A stretch of 64,000 nt of DNA, from the NCBI GenBank assembly GCA_030683605.1, contig JAUXPL010000011.1, positions 1-64,000 on the forward strand, given 5' to 3'. Positions 43,424-55,262 of this stretch are shown here, one piece after another. The number at the start of each line of letters is the position of its first letter. Position 1 is the stretch's first letter. The DNA comes from Candidatus Altimarinota bacterium (GTDB lineage Bacteria > Patescibacteriota > Gracilibacteria > BD1-5 > UBA6164). Under the pieces are notes generated by a model. It saw nothing but the letters and a program-made list of their open reading frames with translations. It had not been told where the DNA came from and made no database searches. A program made the translations under genes and the position numbers.

Positions 43424-44269
43424 ATGTTAGATAAATTGTATATCAAATTCTATTTTTTACTCTTTTTCATATTTGTATTTTTATTATCTTTGAACAAATT
43501 TTTTTCAGAAGAGTTTTTGTATGTAATTATTAGTATATACTGACTTCTACTTATTCCATTAAAGCATAATTTTTCAAATTATTTTGAGAAATTATTAAAT
43601 AATTTTTGTATAAAAAATTTATTTCTAAACAATTGATTTATTATATTAATAGTTTGTATTTTATTTTGATACTTATTAACTTTAAATTCTATATTATTTG
43701 TACTAATTATAAGTTATATTTTATTATTAAGTTTTAGAATTAATTCTGATATATTGTTTTCAATATGAATATGATTTTTCTGATTTTTTTTATTTAATTA
43801 TTTATTTAGTACATATAGCTATGATTATATTAATTATTTAGCATTTTCATTTTATTTTATCATACTTTGAGTTTTATATTTCTTTATAGATATGTATTTA
43901 AATATCGACTCATTTATGAAAAAAAATTGATCACAAATAATAAAAATACTAATTAATTTATTTTTATTATTATTTATTATAAGTATTTATTTTATCAAGG
44001 TATTTTATTTTTTACCATATATTTCTTTTATTATTTTACTTTTTTTTAGTTTATATGATACAATTAGATTAGATATGGATTCAAAAAATGAATATTATAA
44101 AAAAGATTTATTAATATTTTGATATTTTATAATAATCTTTATCCCACTTATAAATGATTATTTTATTCTTTTAGAAAAAAATAAGATTTTATTATTAACT
44201 ATTTTATGTTTTATATTTATTTATGTATGATTTAATACAAAGATAAATAAATACATAAAAATTATATAA
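43424..44269 (+). CDS. Polytopic membrane protein of unknown function
   Basis: 281 residues, almost entirely hydrophobic with about eight to nine helices (for example LFFIFVFLLSLNKFF, FYFIILGVLYFFIDMYLNID). Few charged residues, mostly in short loops. No diagnostic motif; a polymerase, acyltransferase or flippase partner in the glycan locus is conceivable but unsupported. It is 14 bp upstream of the epimerase gene on the same strand. Confidence 0.55.
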
Positions 44270-44283
44270 ATTAAACATTTTTT

Positions 44284-45234
44284 ATGAATATATTAGTTAC
44301 ATGAACCAGTTGATTTATATGATTTTTCTTAGCTAAGAAACTATTAGAATTGTGATATAGTGTTATTTGAGTTGATTGTGAAAATGATTATTATGATGTA
44401 AATTTGAAATTAGATAGAAGAAAAATATTACAAAAAAATAATTATTTCAAATTTTATAAAATAAAATTAGAAAATTATAATGATTTAGAGAAAGTCTTTA
44501 TAGAAAATAAAATTGATAAAGTATGTAATTTAGCAGCTCAAGCTTGAGTTAGATATAGTATTGATAATCCTTTTGTATATATAGAATCAAATATTATTTG
44601 ATTTCATAATATCATAAATTTAGCAGCAAAATATAAAGTAGCAAATTTCGTTTATGCATCTAGTTCAAGTGTATATTGAAAAAATGAAAAACAACCATTT
44701 AGTGTAGAAGATAAAGTAGATAATCCTGTTTCACTATATGCAGTTACTAAAAAAACAAATGAGTTAATAGCTCACACTTATAGTCATTTGTATGATTTAC
44801 CAACTACTTGACTAAGATTTTTTACTGTGTATTGACCATATAGTAGACCTGATATGGCAATGCTAAAGTTTGCATTAAAGATGCAGAAATGAGATAAAAT
44901 AGAAGTTTATAATAACTGAGATATGCTAAGAGATTTTACATATATTGATGATATAATTGATTGAATAATATTATCATTAAATCAAATTAATAATTATGAA
45001 ATATTTAATCTTTGAAACGATAAACCAGTTAAACTAGAGTATATGATAGATTCTCTAGAAAAACATCTATGATACAAAACTAACAAAGTTTATCTACCTA
45101 TGCAAGATTGAGATTTGAAGTCAACTTGGTCAGATATTGATCATACTTATGAAAAATTATGATGGAGACCAAAAATTGATTTGGATCAAGGTATTGAAAA
45201 ATTTTGTATTTGGTTTAAAGAATATTACAAATAA
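44284..45234 (+). CDS. UDP-glucuronate 4-epimerase-like SDR
   Basis: 316 residues. Extended short-chain dehydrogenase fold: NAD loop [20 protein letters not shown], the family-specific [31 protein letters not shown], catalytic Ser/Tyr/Lys in YASSSSVYG and YAVTKKTNE, and [16 protein letters not shown]. The [10 protein letters not shown] and GPYSRPDMA pieces are those of UDP-glucuronate 4-epimerases (CapI/GAE type), which make UDP-galacturonate. Supplies a sugar precursor for the glycan locus. Confidence 0.82.
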
Positions 45235-45256
45235 AAATCCCAAAAGGGATTTTTTA
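45233..45256 (+). terminator. Terminator after the epimerase
   Basis: AAAAATCCC / GGGATTTTTT around AAAA with a T-run. The rest of the gap to 45394 shows nothing further. Confidence 0.75.
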
Positions 45257-45393
45257 TTATATATTTGCAAGGTATCATATTCATTTTCTATTTTCAGATT
45301 CTTCTATAAATTTAGTTAATTATTATATTATAACTATTTAATGATTCTATATAATTATTTATATATTTATTTAAATAATTTAGTTTGAAATGT

Positions 45394-46299
45394 CTATTTA
45401 TCGTTAATAGGTAAATTGAAATTTAATTTAATTTTATTAATTATTTCAGAATCTATATTATCATCAAATTTGCGAGCAAATAGATTATCATTTATTGATA
45501 AATAGTCTATATCAGTATTATCAAATGTTTTAGGTCTGAGTTTTATATCTCAATCTGCTACCCAAATAATACTTCTTTTATCATCATTAATAATTTTTCA
45601 TGTAAATGATGAATTCATGAGTAGTGTTTGAAAAAATGATTCATCGGCAATTAATGTATTTATATAGAATTTTTCGAATTTTTTTGTTTCTAAATCATTT
45701 ATTATAAATTCACAACATTTTCTAGTAAGTATCATCCATTGACCTCCAATATATGGAGTTACATTGTCTAAGAATTCTCTTTTTTTACTTTTTATTTCAG
45801 ACATATTTGTACCATTATCTACAAAATAATTATCAATTCTATTCATTGTTTCAGGTCTTTCTATTAATTGGTCTGCTACTTTTAAAAAATTATTATTTAA
45901 GTTTTTAGATAAATAATTAGTTATTTCTTTTTGTGATTTCAAGGGATAATCTTGCCCACTTAAATTTATGAAATAATCCCACTTATCACTTATTTCTAAT
46001 AATTTTTTTATTCCATTTAATTCTACTTGTACCATACTGTATCATCACCATACTATATTTTCACTTTCTAATATATATGTATTTTGAAAATCATTTATAA
46101 ATTCTTTTATTTCTTCATGTAAATCTTTGTCTGCTTTTTTATCTATATGTATTAGATAGTAATTATTAGGAGAATATATAGCTTTGAATAATCTTTTAAA
46201 TTGTTTTGGTAAACGATGTACTAACACTAAATAAGCAATATTTATCTGATTATTATCATTTAAGTTTTCAATTTCATTGACATGTAGTTTTTTTATCAT
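45394..46299 (-). CDS. Core-2/I-branching-type glycosyltransferase (GT14)
   Basis: 301 residues. INIAYLVLVHRLPKQFKRLF and YYLIHIDKKAD at the start, NIVWGGYSMVQVELNG and WDYFINLSGQDYPLKSQKEI in the middle, and GGQWMILTRKCCEFI with IADESFFQTLLMNSSF later are the Branch (GT14) motifs, known from animal beta-1,6-N-acetylglucosaminyltransferases, xylosyltransferases and some bacterial glycan enzymes. Glycines in WGG are TGA. A single minus-strand gene between plus-strand units. Confidence 0.85.
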
Positions 46300-46437
46300 A
46301 TTCTTTATGATTAAGTATTTATAAGAGAATGTTAGAATATAAAATTACTAATAAAATTTATTAGTTAAGTAGTTTATTATAATTAAAAATTCATTTTTTC
46401 CTAATTTATAAATTTATTGTAATTAAAAAATAATTTA

Positions 46438-46465
46438 TTGAGTTATTTTAATTTTTTTATATAAT
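46438..46465 (+). promoter_or_regulatory. Promoter upstream of galE
   Basis: TTGAGT at 46438-46443, 16-bp spacer, TATAAT at 46460-46465. It gives an untranslated leader of about 80 bases, in which I see no clear riboswitch or terminator. Confidence 0.55.
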
Positions 46466-46551
46466 TCTAAAAATAAAAAACTCTATACTGACTCCTTTCT
46501 CTGATTTTATAGAATGGGGCTCAAAATAGTATTAAATTATAAGAATTTTAA

Positions 46552-47643
46552 ATGAAAAAGACTATATTAATTACATGATGAACTGGTTATATTTGAAGTC
46601 ATTGAGTAGTAGCATTTGAACAAGCATGATACAAAACTGTTATTGTAGATAATTTATCTAACTCATCTATAAATACTTTAGATTGAATAGAAAAAATATT
46701 ATGATATAAACCTGATTTTTATCAAATAGATTTGAGAGATATTTTGTCACTAGATGAATTATTTAAAAAGTATGATTTTGACTGAGTTGTACATTTTGCA
46801 TGATTAAAAGCTGTAGGGGAGAGCTGTGATAAGCCACTTGAATATTTTGATAACAATATAGTATGAAGTTTGAAACTTTTTGAGTTGATGAATAAATATG
46901 ATGTTAAAAATATTATATTTTCTAGTAGTGCTACGGTATATGATATGAGTACTACTCAGGATAGCCCTCACCCTAGCCCTCTCCCAAGGGGAGAGGGGAT
47001 AGACCAATTAGGTATATCAGAAAATAATGCAACTTGAAATACAACTAATCCTTATTGAACAACTAAGTATTTATTAGAACAAATATTAATTGATTTATCT
47101 AAATTTAGTGCTTTTAAAGTTATGAATCTTAGATATTTTAATCCTATTTGAGCACATAATAGTGGTTATTTATGAGAAGATCCATTTGGTATTCCAAATA
47201 ATCTATTACCATATATTATGAAAGTTGCAAATGGTGAATTAAAACAACTTCAAGTTTTTTGATCAGATTATGATACAATTGATGGTACTTGAGTAAGAGA
47301 TTATATAGATGTTGTTGATTTAATAGATTGACATCTGAAAGCATTTGAGAAGTTAATAACACATCCCCCTGCGGGGACTTCCCTTGAAAAGGGAAGAAAT
47401 TTAGGACAATTTGAAGTATATAATTTATGAGTAGGTAAGTGAGTGAGTGTACTTGAAATGATTAGTGAATCTGAAAAAGTAACATGAAAAAAAATTGATT
47501 ATAAATTAGTAGATAGGAGACCAGGTGATGTTGCTCAAGTTTTTTGTGATCCAAGCAAAGCATTAAATGAATTATGATGGAATTCTGAGACAAGTTTGGA
47601 GAATAGTTTGAAAAATAGTTGGAAGTTTTATAGTAGTAAATAG
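46552..47643 (+). CDS. galE: UDP-glucose 4-epimerase with two in-frame repeat insertions
   Basis: 363 residues (typical 330-340). NAD loop ILITGGTGYIGSHGVVAFEQ with six TGA glycines, VDNLSNSS, HFAGLKAVGES, catalytic SSSATVY and Tyr-Lys in NPYGTTK, RYFNPIGAHNSGYLGEDP and VRDYIDVVDLIDGH are the GalE signature blocks. It interconverts UDP-glucose and UDP-galactose. Two palindromic elements are inserted in loops: residues 139-149 (PHPSPLPRGEG) just after the catalytic Ser block, and 271-283 (HPPAGTSLEKGRN) before FEVYNLGVGKG. Both keep the frame and avoid core strands. Confidence 0.95.
46966..46998. repeat. Family-A palindromic element inside galE
   Basis: CCTCACCCTAGCCCTCTCCC then AAGGGGAGAGGGG, in frame. 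Confidence 0.85.
47362..47400. repeat. Family-B palindromic element inside galE
   Basis: CATCCCCCTGCGGGGACTTC then CCTTGAAAAGGGAAGAAAT; it is the inverse of the 19890 and 23432 copies. In frame. Confidence 0.8.
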
Positions 47644-47745
47644 ATAAATTAAATTGAGAATATTTAATTCAGATTTTAATATTCTTAAATAATTTTAAAA
47701 TGAATGAATTAAAATTAATTTTTTAAAATAATTATATTAAATAAC

Positions 47746-49092
47746 ATGAACAACTCTCAACTAGAAAAGTTTTTAAATAGACAGACAGAATTAGAAAACG
47801 ATATGAAAGATATTCATAAATTGATGATTAAATTCGAAAAATCAGAAAAAATATCAATTCAAAATTTTTATGATAATAGGGATAAATATGAAGTTATGAT
47901 TGAATATTCAAAAAAGTTTAATTTGTATAATTATTCAGAATTTGATTATTTTTATAATTATGTAAGTGATTCTAATTTGGACAATAAAAAAATATTAATT
48001 AGTATTTTAAATTCATTTATTAAACAATTTCAAGAATTAAATTTTAATCTAAATTTATTTGTAAATACATATATTGAAAATATTATAAATTATAAAATGA
48101 CTTTATTATTACTTCCAAGTGAGGAATTAAATATAAATGTTAGAGACAATTCATATAAATTGTGAGATATTAATGTATTTGAGAAAAATAAGTTTGTAGA
48201 AAAAGAGTTATGTGAATTAATATGAGTGAAAACTTTTAAATGATCATTAAAAACATTATTAGATTCATGATTAAATGATAAAATATCTTACTATTATTTT
48301 ACTAAAACTTCTTGAAAATTTAAGAAACTTACCGATTATAAATCTTATTTATTTTTTAGACAATTGTATTTTAGATATTCAAATTATCAAGAAGAGTTAT
48401 GAAAAGTAGATAACAATGAATTATTTGATATATTTTATCAATATTTTTCACAAAATTATTTATTACATCACGATATTAATTCGTTAATAAAATTTGCAAC
48501 TAAATTTTATGAAATATTACATCATTATCATATAACTGGAGATTTAAAAATTATATTTAGATCTATGTTTTCATTATTTGATATTAAATATTTACTAAAT
48601 TGAGAAGTAGATGCTTGAATAATAGATGCAATATTAAAAAATAAAAATGTAGATAAAAATTTTATAGAGGATCTTATTAATTTAAAATGATTATTAAGAG
48701 AAATTATTGATATGTTATATTTATCTACTTATTCAAAAGAAATAGAAGATTACAAATTAAAAAATGATTTATCAGATGATGAATATGAACAATTTAAGGA
48801 TTTTAGATTTGCTTGTTTATATTTGACTTGAAATGCTATATTTAATGCACATGATAAACTTGATAAATGAATAAAAAGTAAATTAAAAGATGAACAATAT
48901 TTTTCAATTATTTATCAATATTGAATTGATGTTAGCTCTGTTTATTGAACATATGCTAGATTTAACAAATCTGATATTGATGAATTAAAAGAAAAAGTAA
49001 AAGTTTTTGATAGTAAGTGATTGTCGAAATTATTTATATATGATATTGATTATATTAGTAGGGAAATATCAATGATTAAGATAAGGAAATAG
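47746..49092 (+). CDS. Unknown helical protein, 448 residues
   Basis: MNNSQLEKFLNRQTELENDM and then a long, mostly helical, aromatic- and charge-rich chain (YSKKFNLYNYSEFDYFYNYV, FYEILHHYHITGDLKIIFRS, FACLYLTGNAIFNAHDKLDK). No signal peptide, membrane helix or catalytic motif recognised. It lies between galE and an AAA ATPase gene, 102 bp from the former. Codon use and TGA glycines are native. Could be a structural or regulatory protein; nothing more can be said. Confidence 0.55.
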
Positions 49093-49163
49093 ATAATATT
49101 ATATTAAAATATTTATTTAAAAAATCTTTATTTATTTTATAATACATACAAAATAATTTGCCT

Positions 49164-49219
49164 AAAAGTAATAAATACATACAATGTAATGTATTAAAAA
49201 GTAATAAATACATACAATG
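49164..49219. repeat. Two direct copies of a 23-bp sequence at a start codon
   Basis: AAAAGTAATAAATACATACA followed by ATG occurs at 49164-49186 and 49197-49219, period 33. The second copy's ATG is the start of the ATPase gene; the first copy's ATG is followed at once by TAA. A local duplication of the gene's translation start region. Confidence 0.8.
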
Positions 49220-50443
49220 GACTTAATAAATTTCAATAAACATTGGATTAAAGAATATTATTATAATTTTGAAAAGAAAAGAAATTATTATGATAAAATG
49301 ATAAAAAATATAGATTCTAAGTATATTGATTTGATTATATGATTAAGGAGAGTATGAAAAACTACCTTGATGTTTCAAGTTATAAATTACTTAATAAAAC
49401 AATGAATTAATAGGGATAATATATTGTATTATTCTTTTGATTTATGAAATGAAATAGAAAATGTAATTAATGATTATTTAAGAGTTTCAAATAAAGATAT
49501 ACTAAAAGATAAAATTTATGTCTTTTTTGATGAAATACAAAAAGTTAATGATTGGCAAAATAAAATAAAAATATATTATGATTTGTACCCAAATATAAAA
49601 ATCTTTTTATCTTGATCTTCATCATTATTTTTAAAATCAAGTGAGAGTTTGGCATGAAGAATAGTAATAACTAATATTAAAACATTATATTTTGAAGAGT
49701 ATTTAGAATTTAAAGATTTAAAATATTATTTAGATAAGCCTAGATTGTATGAGAAAAATCTGATTTTAGAGTTTGAAAAGTATTTATATAGGCAGTATTA
49801 TGATATAATTAATTCTAATTTATTTGATGCTAAAGATTATGTTTTTAATCTAAAAAATAAGATAATTAAAGAAGATGCTAACGATTTTTTTAATGTAAAT
49901 TATCCTGAGTTATTATTAAAATTATTTGATATTGTTGCAGCTAATCCTTGAATTACAATAGATTATCATAATTTATGAAATGATTTAAATGTAGATTGGA
50001 GAACTATACAAACTTATATTTATTATTTAGAAGAAAGTTTTTTAATAAATAAAGTTTATAATTATTCAGCAAATTTGCTTTCTTCAGAGAAAAAACAAAA
50101 AAAAGCATATTTAAACTGTAGTAGCTTTTTTAGTTGAAATTGAGAAATTTCATGAGAATTATTTGAAAATTATATACAAAATTATTTTGATTTTAAATAT
50201 TTTTATAGACACTCTAAAAATGAGGTAGATTTTGTATGAGTTACACAGCAATGAAAAATATATGCTATAGAGGTAAAATATAGAGAAAATATAAAAAAAG
50301 AGCATATGAAATGACTGAGTTACTTTCAAAAAAAGTTTAAAGTTGATAAAAAAATAATTATATCAAAAAATGTTGATGAAATATTTTGAGATGTTATTGT
50401 AGTACCATTTTGGAAGTTAGAAAGTATAAATATGAATAATTAA
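49217..50443 (+). CDS. AAA ATPase with DUF4143 domain
   Basis: 408 residues. Walker A GLRRVGKTTLMFQ (about 37-49, three glycines of which two are TGA), Walker B IYVFFDEIQKV, then sensor-type KIFLSGSSSL. This is the AAA_14 type. The C-terminal DUF4143 part has a restriction-endonuclease-like pattern: GELFENYI, NEVDFVG and YAIEVKY. Such two-domain ATPases are widespread and poorly characterised; toxin-like or chaperone roles have been suggested. Directly preceded by a duplicated start region. Confidence 0.82.
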
Positions 50444-50572
50444 TAATATTTCTTTTATAGATTATGGGATAATAATTAAATTAATTTTGAATTATTTGTG
50501 ATTTAGTTATAATTATTTTAATGTTTGATTGAATGACCGTTTAAGAAATACGTTAATGAATAACAAAAAATA

Positions 50573-51727
50573 ATGACTAAAAAAATAAATATTATTCAAT
50601 TTTTACCATATTTCCCACCTCATAAATGATGAGTTGAAACAGTCTGACAAGAGATAGGTAAATATTGGTGTAAAAAAGAATATTGATCGTTTATAAATGT
50701 TGTTTTTGATGTATGACAAGAAAATAAAAGTAATTATGAATTAGATTGATATAAAGTACATTTACTTCCAAGTTTTGATATAATAGCTAATTTTCCATTT
50801 CCTAAATTTTGGAAAAAACAGTTTTGGGTTATATTAAAAGAATTGAAAGAATTGCAAGCAGATTTTGTTTTTACTCATACTAGATTTTTTTTATCATCAT
50901 TTATTTGATGAAAATTTGCTACTAAAAATTCTATTAAATGGGTACATATTGAACATGGAAGCGATTATGTAAAATTGTGAAGTAAATTAAAATCAAAAAT
51001 TTCATATATATATGATAAATCAATTTGAAACTGGATTTTTAAAAGAGCTGATAAATTAATTGCAATAAGTAGTGCATGTAAAAAATTTATTTTAACTGAA
51101 TTTATAGATAGAGAAATAGGTGTTATTTATAGAGGATTGGATATAGAATTAAACAAAGAAATTCAGATAGAAAATTTAAAAAATAAATTTGATTGAAAAA
51201 TAATTATTTGATTTGTTTGAAGATTATTAAAATGGAAAAATGTTGATAGTTTAGTTAATTCATATTATTTATTAAATGATAATATAAAAGATAAAATTCA
51301 AATTGTAATAGTATGAGATTGAGAAGAGTTGAATAATTTAAGACAGCTGGATATAAATAATAAAATATATTTTACCTGATGAAAATCATTTAAAGAAGCA
51401 TTACTTTTACAACTACAATTTGATATTCATTTTCATACATCAAGCCCTTGATGATGACTTGCAACTACATTACTACAAGCAATGTATTTATGATGTTTTA
51501 TAATAGCTACTCCGTATGAATGAGCAGATGAAGTAATTATAAATTGAGTAAATTGAATTTTAATAGAAAATGATTCAGTAGAATCAATAAAAAAATGAAT
51601 AGAAGTTTGAATAGAAAATATAGTTAAAAAATCAGAATATAGTGAAATAAATAAAAAAATAATAAATGAAAAATTCGATTGGAATAGGAATATTGAGAAA
51701 ATTTATGAAATATTAAATAATATATAA
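50573..51727 (+). CDS. GT4 family glycosyltransferase
   Basis: 384 residues. Opening INIIQFLPYFPPHKGGVETV with the glycine-rich acceptor loop; HIEHGSDYVKL, KLIAISSACKKFI, IIGFVGRLLKWKNVDSLV, IVIVGDGEELNNL and the C-terminal FHTSSPGGGLATTLLQAMYL. The last stretch has the GT4 site shifted (PGGGLATTLLQA instead of E-x7-E), so donor handling may differ. First of a three-gene plus-strand unit with a methyltransferase and another GT4. Confidence 0.85.
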
Positions 51728-51731
51728 TAAA

Positions 51732-52454
51732 ATGTTAAACAAATTAATACAATTATTTAAAAAATCAGCATTTATACCAAATCTTTTTAGTTTATTGCAT
51801 CATAGTTATATAATAAGAAAGTGAATATATAAGTGAATAATTAATAATTCTTCATATATTTATTGAAAGGTACTTGATTTTTGATGTTGAGAAAAACCAT
51901 ATAAAAGTATATTAAATTTTGATGAATATGTATGAGTAGATTTTAAAAGTTCTGGTCATGATAATTCTCAAAATGAGGTAGATTTTTTTTGGGATTGAAA
52001 AATATTACCATTCGAAAATGATACTTTTGATAGTATAATTTCTACTGAAGTATTTGAACATATTTTTAATATTGATGAAGTATTATTAGAATTAAATAGA
52101 GTATTAAAAAAATGATGAAAAATTGTTATTACTATTCCTTTTGTTATTCATGAACATGAATCACCATATGATTATGCTAGATATACTCATTTTTGACTAA
52201 GTTCTTTACTAGAAAATCATGGATTTAGTGTTTTAAAAAATGAACAATATTGAAGTTATTTTGATACTATATTACAGTTAAATATTTGGTTTTTGTGAAA
52301 AATAACAGAAACAAATAATAAGTACATAACATTATTATTAAGAATTATTTTCGCTGCACCATTAATGATTATTATTAATTTAATATCATTATTTAGTCCT
52401 AGAATGCAATCTGGACTATATTTAAGTAATGTAATAGTATGAGAAAAAATTTAG
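51732..52454 (+). CDS. SAM-dependent methyltransferase (class I)
   Basis: 240 residues. Motif I YWKVLDFGCGEKPYKSIL-like glycine-rich loop (V-L-D-F-G-C-G-E, two TGA glycines), VGVDFKSSGHDN, LPFENDTFDSIISTEVFEH and LNRVLKKGGKIVITIP are the Methyltransf_11 blocks. The C-terminal portion ends in one hydrophobic helix (IIFAAPLMIIINLISLF), which may put the enzyme at the membrane. Starts 4 bp after the GT4 gene. Probably methylates a glycan unit or lipid-linked intermediate; acceptor unknown. Confidence 0.85.
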
Positions 52455-52470
52455 ATTTTAATAATATTTA

Positions 52471-53481
52471 ATGAATAATATATTATATATTACACAGAAA
52501 AGTAGTAATGCAATATGAATAGTAGATAATTCTATTTTAAAGGAGTTATTAATAATAGATCATAATTTTGATTTTTATTATTTAAAAGAAAAGTGAAATA
52601 AAAAATATGAAATTATAATAAATTATATATTCAATATTATTTTATTACTTTTGAAGTGTATATTTTATAAAAAAATTTATTTTTCATGGGAAAATCCTTA
52701 TGTTATTTTTGTTAAATTTCTTTTTCCATGGAAAAAAATCTATATGTGTGTAATGCATGTAGAAGATTATTGGTGAAAATCAATAATATGAAAATTAATA
52801 TTTAAATCTGTAAAAAAATATGTTGTAATTTCAGAATTTACAAAGAATCAACTTATAGAATATTGAATAAAATCAGATGATATTTTTGTAAATTATTTAT
52901 GAATAAGTAAAGAATTTTTCCCAGAAAAGATTAATAATTTTACTGACTTTAAATATATATTATATGTTTGAACTGAATTAGAAAGAAAAAACATTAAAAA
53001 TTTATTATTAGCATTTAATGAAGTAATAAAAAAGTATCCTAAATTAAAATTAATAAAAATTTGAAAACCAGTTATTTGAAAAGAGACTACAGATAATTTG
53101 GTAAATGAATTATGATTGAAAGATTATATAATTTTTAAAAGAGAATTTATATCAGAATCTGAACTCAGAAAATACTATTCAAATTCAATATGTTATATTT
53201 CTGTTGCAACTCTAGAATGATTTTGAATGACTGTACCTGAAGCAATGTCTTGTTGATGTCCTGTGGTTGTATCTGATATATGACCATTTAATGAAATTGT
53301 ATTAAAATCACAAGTTATAGTAAATCCTTATGATATAAACAGTATTACAGAATGAATTTTTAAATATATCGATGATAAAGATTTTAGAAATAAGATGATA
53401 GATGAGTGACTTATTAATTCAATGAGATTCAATTGGAAAACTAATGCTTGTAAAATAATAAATATCCTTAATAATTATTAA
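52471..53481 (+). CDS. GT4 family glycosyltransferase
   Basis: 336 residues. YVVISEFTKNQLIEYGIKSD, YILYVGTELERKNIKNLLLA, LIKIGKPVIGKETT and the C-terminal ISVATLEGFGMTVPEAMSCG with CPVVVSDIGPFNEI identify a GT4 enzyme with an intact E-x7-E motif. The N-terminal domain is shortened and less typical. Its stop codon overlaps by 4 bp the stop of the convergent GMD gene. Confidence 0.85.
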
Positions 53482-53496
53482 GGATATTTATTATTT
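53455..53496. terminator. Bidirectional terminator
   Basis: AATAAATATCCTTAATAATT / ATTAAGGATATTTATT with a T-run; it contains the stop codons of both convergent genes. Confidence 0.8.
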
Positions 53497-54461
53497 TTAA
53501 GTCTTTTTATATCTTCATCAATCATTATTTTTACTAATGAATCAAATTTAACTTTTGGTGACCATCATAAAATATCTTTAGCTTTACTATTTTTTCAATA
53601 TAAATTCATTAAATTTATTGGTCTATTATATTTTTCATCAATTTTTACATATTTTTCCCAATTATCTATTCAAACATGTTTAAATCAAATTTCTAGAAAA
53701 TTAGAAATAGTATGTATTTCTCAAGTAGAAAAAATATAGTTATCTGCTTTATCTTGTTGTAGAGACATCCAAAATCATTCTACAAAATCTCAAGCAAATC
53801 ACCAATCTCTTTTTGAATTTATATTTCATAGTGTTATAAATTCTTCATATCATAATTTTATTTTAGCAATTCAGTCTGAGATTTTTCTAGTAACAAATTT
53901 TATATTTCTTAGAGGTGACTCATGATTAAATAATATTCAATTTACAATATATAGATTATTGCTCTCTTTAAAAATATTAGTCATCCAATATCAAAATAAT
54001 TTAGTAACAGCATAAGGATTTGTTGGGTGGAATGGTGTATTTTCAGTCTGCAATCATAAGTTATTACTATTTCAAAACATTTCGCTCGTAGATGCTTGAA
54101 AGATTTTTATTACTTTATTACTATTTTTAACTCAATTAATTATTCATAAAATACTATTTATATTTACATTTACATATTCATTTACTTTTAACCATGATTC
54201 TCAAGGCGAAGTAAGTCATCATAAATTATATATTTCATCAGGTAATGTTTTTAAAATAATTTCTTCTATTTTTTTAGAATCTGATAAATCTGAATATTGA
54301 AAATGTATTAATTTTTCAATATTAAAATATTTTAAATTATCTAGATTACTATTTTTACTTTTTAATATTCAAATAATTTTATATCATTTTTCTATTAAAA
54401 AATTCGATAAATAAGCTCAATCCTGTCAATTCACTCATGTAATTAATGCAACCTTATTCAT
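53478..54461 (-). CDS. gmd: GDP-mannose 4,6-dehydratase
   Basis: 327 residues (typical 320-370). Opening ALITGVNGQDGAYLSNFLIE is the GMD NADP loop; ASTSEMFGNSN carries the catalytic Thr/Ser-Glu, NPYAVTKLFGYW the Tyr-Lys, and ILFNHESPLRNIKFVTRKIS with LGNINSKRDWGFAGDFVE are family hallmarks. It converts GDP-mannose to GDP-4-keto-6-deoxymannose. With the fucose synthase gene at 63434-64000 it can supply GDP-L-fucose. Confidence 0.93.
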
Positions 54462-54462
54462 A

Positions 54463-55230
54463 TTATTTTTTGATTAATATTTTTTTTAATATTTTATATA
54501 TTAAATTCATAAAATTTCCAGACATATTTCAAAATACATTTATTCTAACTTTTTCTAATTCGTTTTCTTGTAAATTACTATTTTTAGATGCACTTCAGTC
54601 ATGCATTCTAAAATTTGCGATTACTTTATTATAAAATTTATTTGATATATTTAATTTTGCTAATTTTACGAAAAACTCAGCATCTGATACAAGTTTTAAA
54701 TTTTCATTATATAATCAATATTTATCATGTAGTGATTTTTTATACAATGTATTAGATTGAAATATATAACAAGCCATTGCTAAAATATATTTATTTAATC
54801 ATTTTTTGTAAATTCATTTATTAGGATATTCAGTTTTAATATTTCCTACATTATCTACAATATTATTTATTCAATAATATAAATCTTTATTTCAATCATT
54901 TTCAACAAAATTTAAATAATCATTTAAAACATCGTCATTATAATAATCATCAGAATTCAAGAATGTTATATATTCTCATTTTGAAATATTTATTCATGTA
55001 TTCATTGCATTATATATACCTTTAGGTACTTTTTGTACAACTTTAATAATTGTATTAATATTTTCTGACATATAATTATTGATTATATTAATTGTATTAT
55101 CATTAGAATATCAGTCTATGAAAATATGCTCATATATGTCATTATTTACTTTTTGATTTTTTACACTTTCTATACATTTTTCTAAGTATTTTTCACTATT
55201 ATATGTACATGTTATTATTGATAGTTTCAT
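54463..55230 (-). CDS. GT2 family glycosyltransferase
   Basis: 255 residues. MKLSIITCTYNSEKYLEKCI, EHIFIDGYSNDNT, VPKGIYNAMNTGINISKGEY and the metal motif FLNSDDYY (about 96-103) are typical of small WcaA/FkbM-region GT2 enzymes that act on fucose-containing glycans. It ends 2 bp before the GMD gene and is likely in the same operon. Confidence 0.87.
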
Positions 55231-55262
55231 ATTTTAATTTAAAAGTATTAAATCATTATAAT

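Noticed and set aside
49164-49219. Two-unit direct repeat as a CRISPR remnant
   Set aside because: Repeats are AT-rich, separated by 10 bases only, and include the start codon of a gene; no cas genes are nearby.
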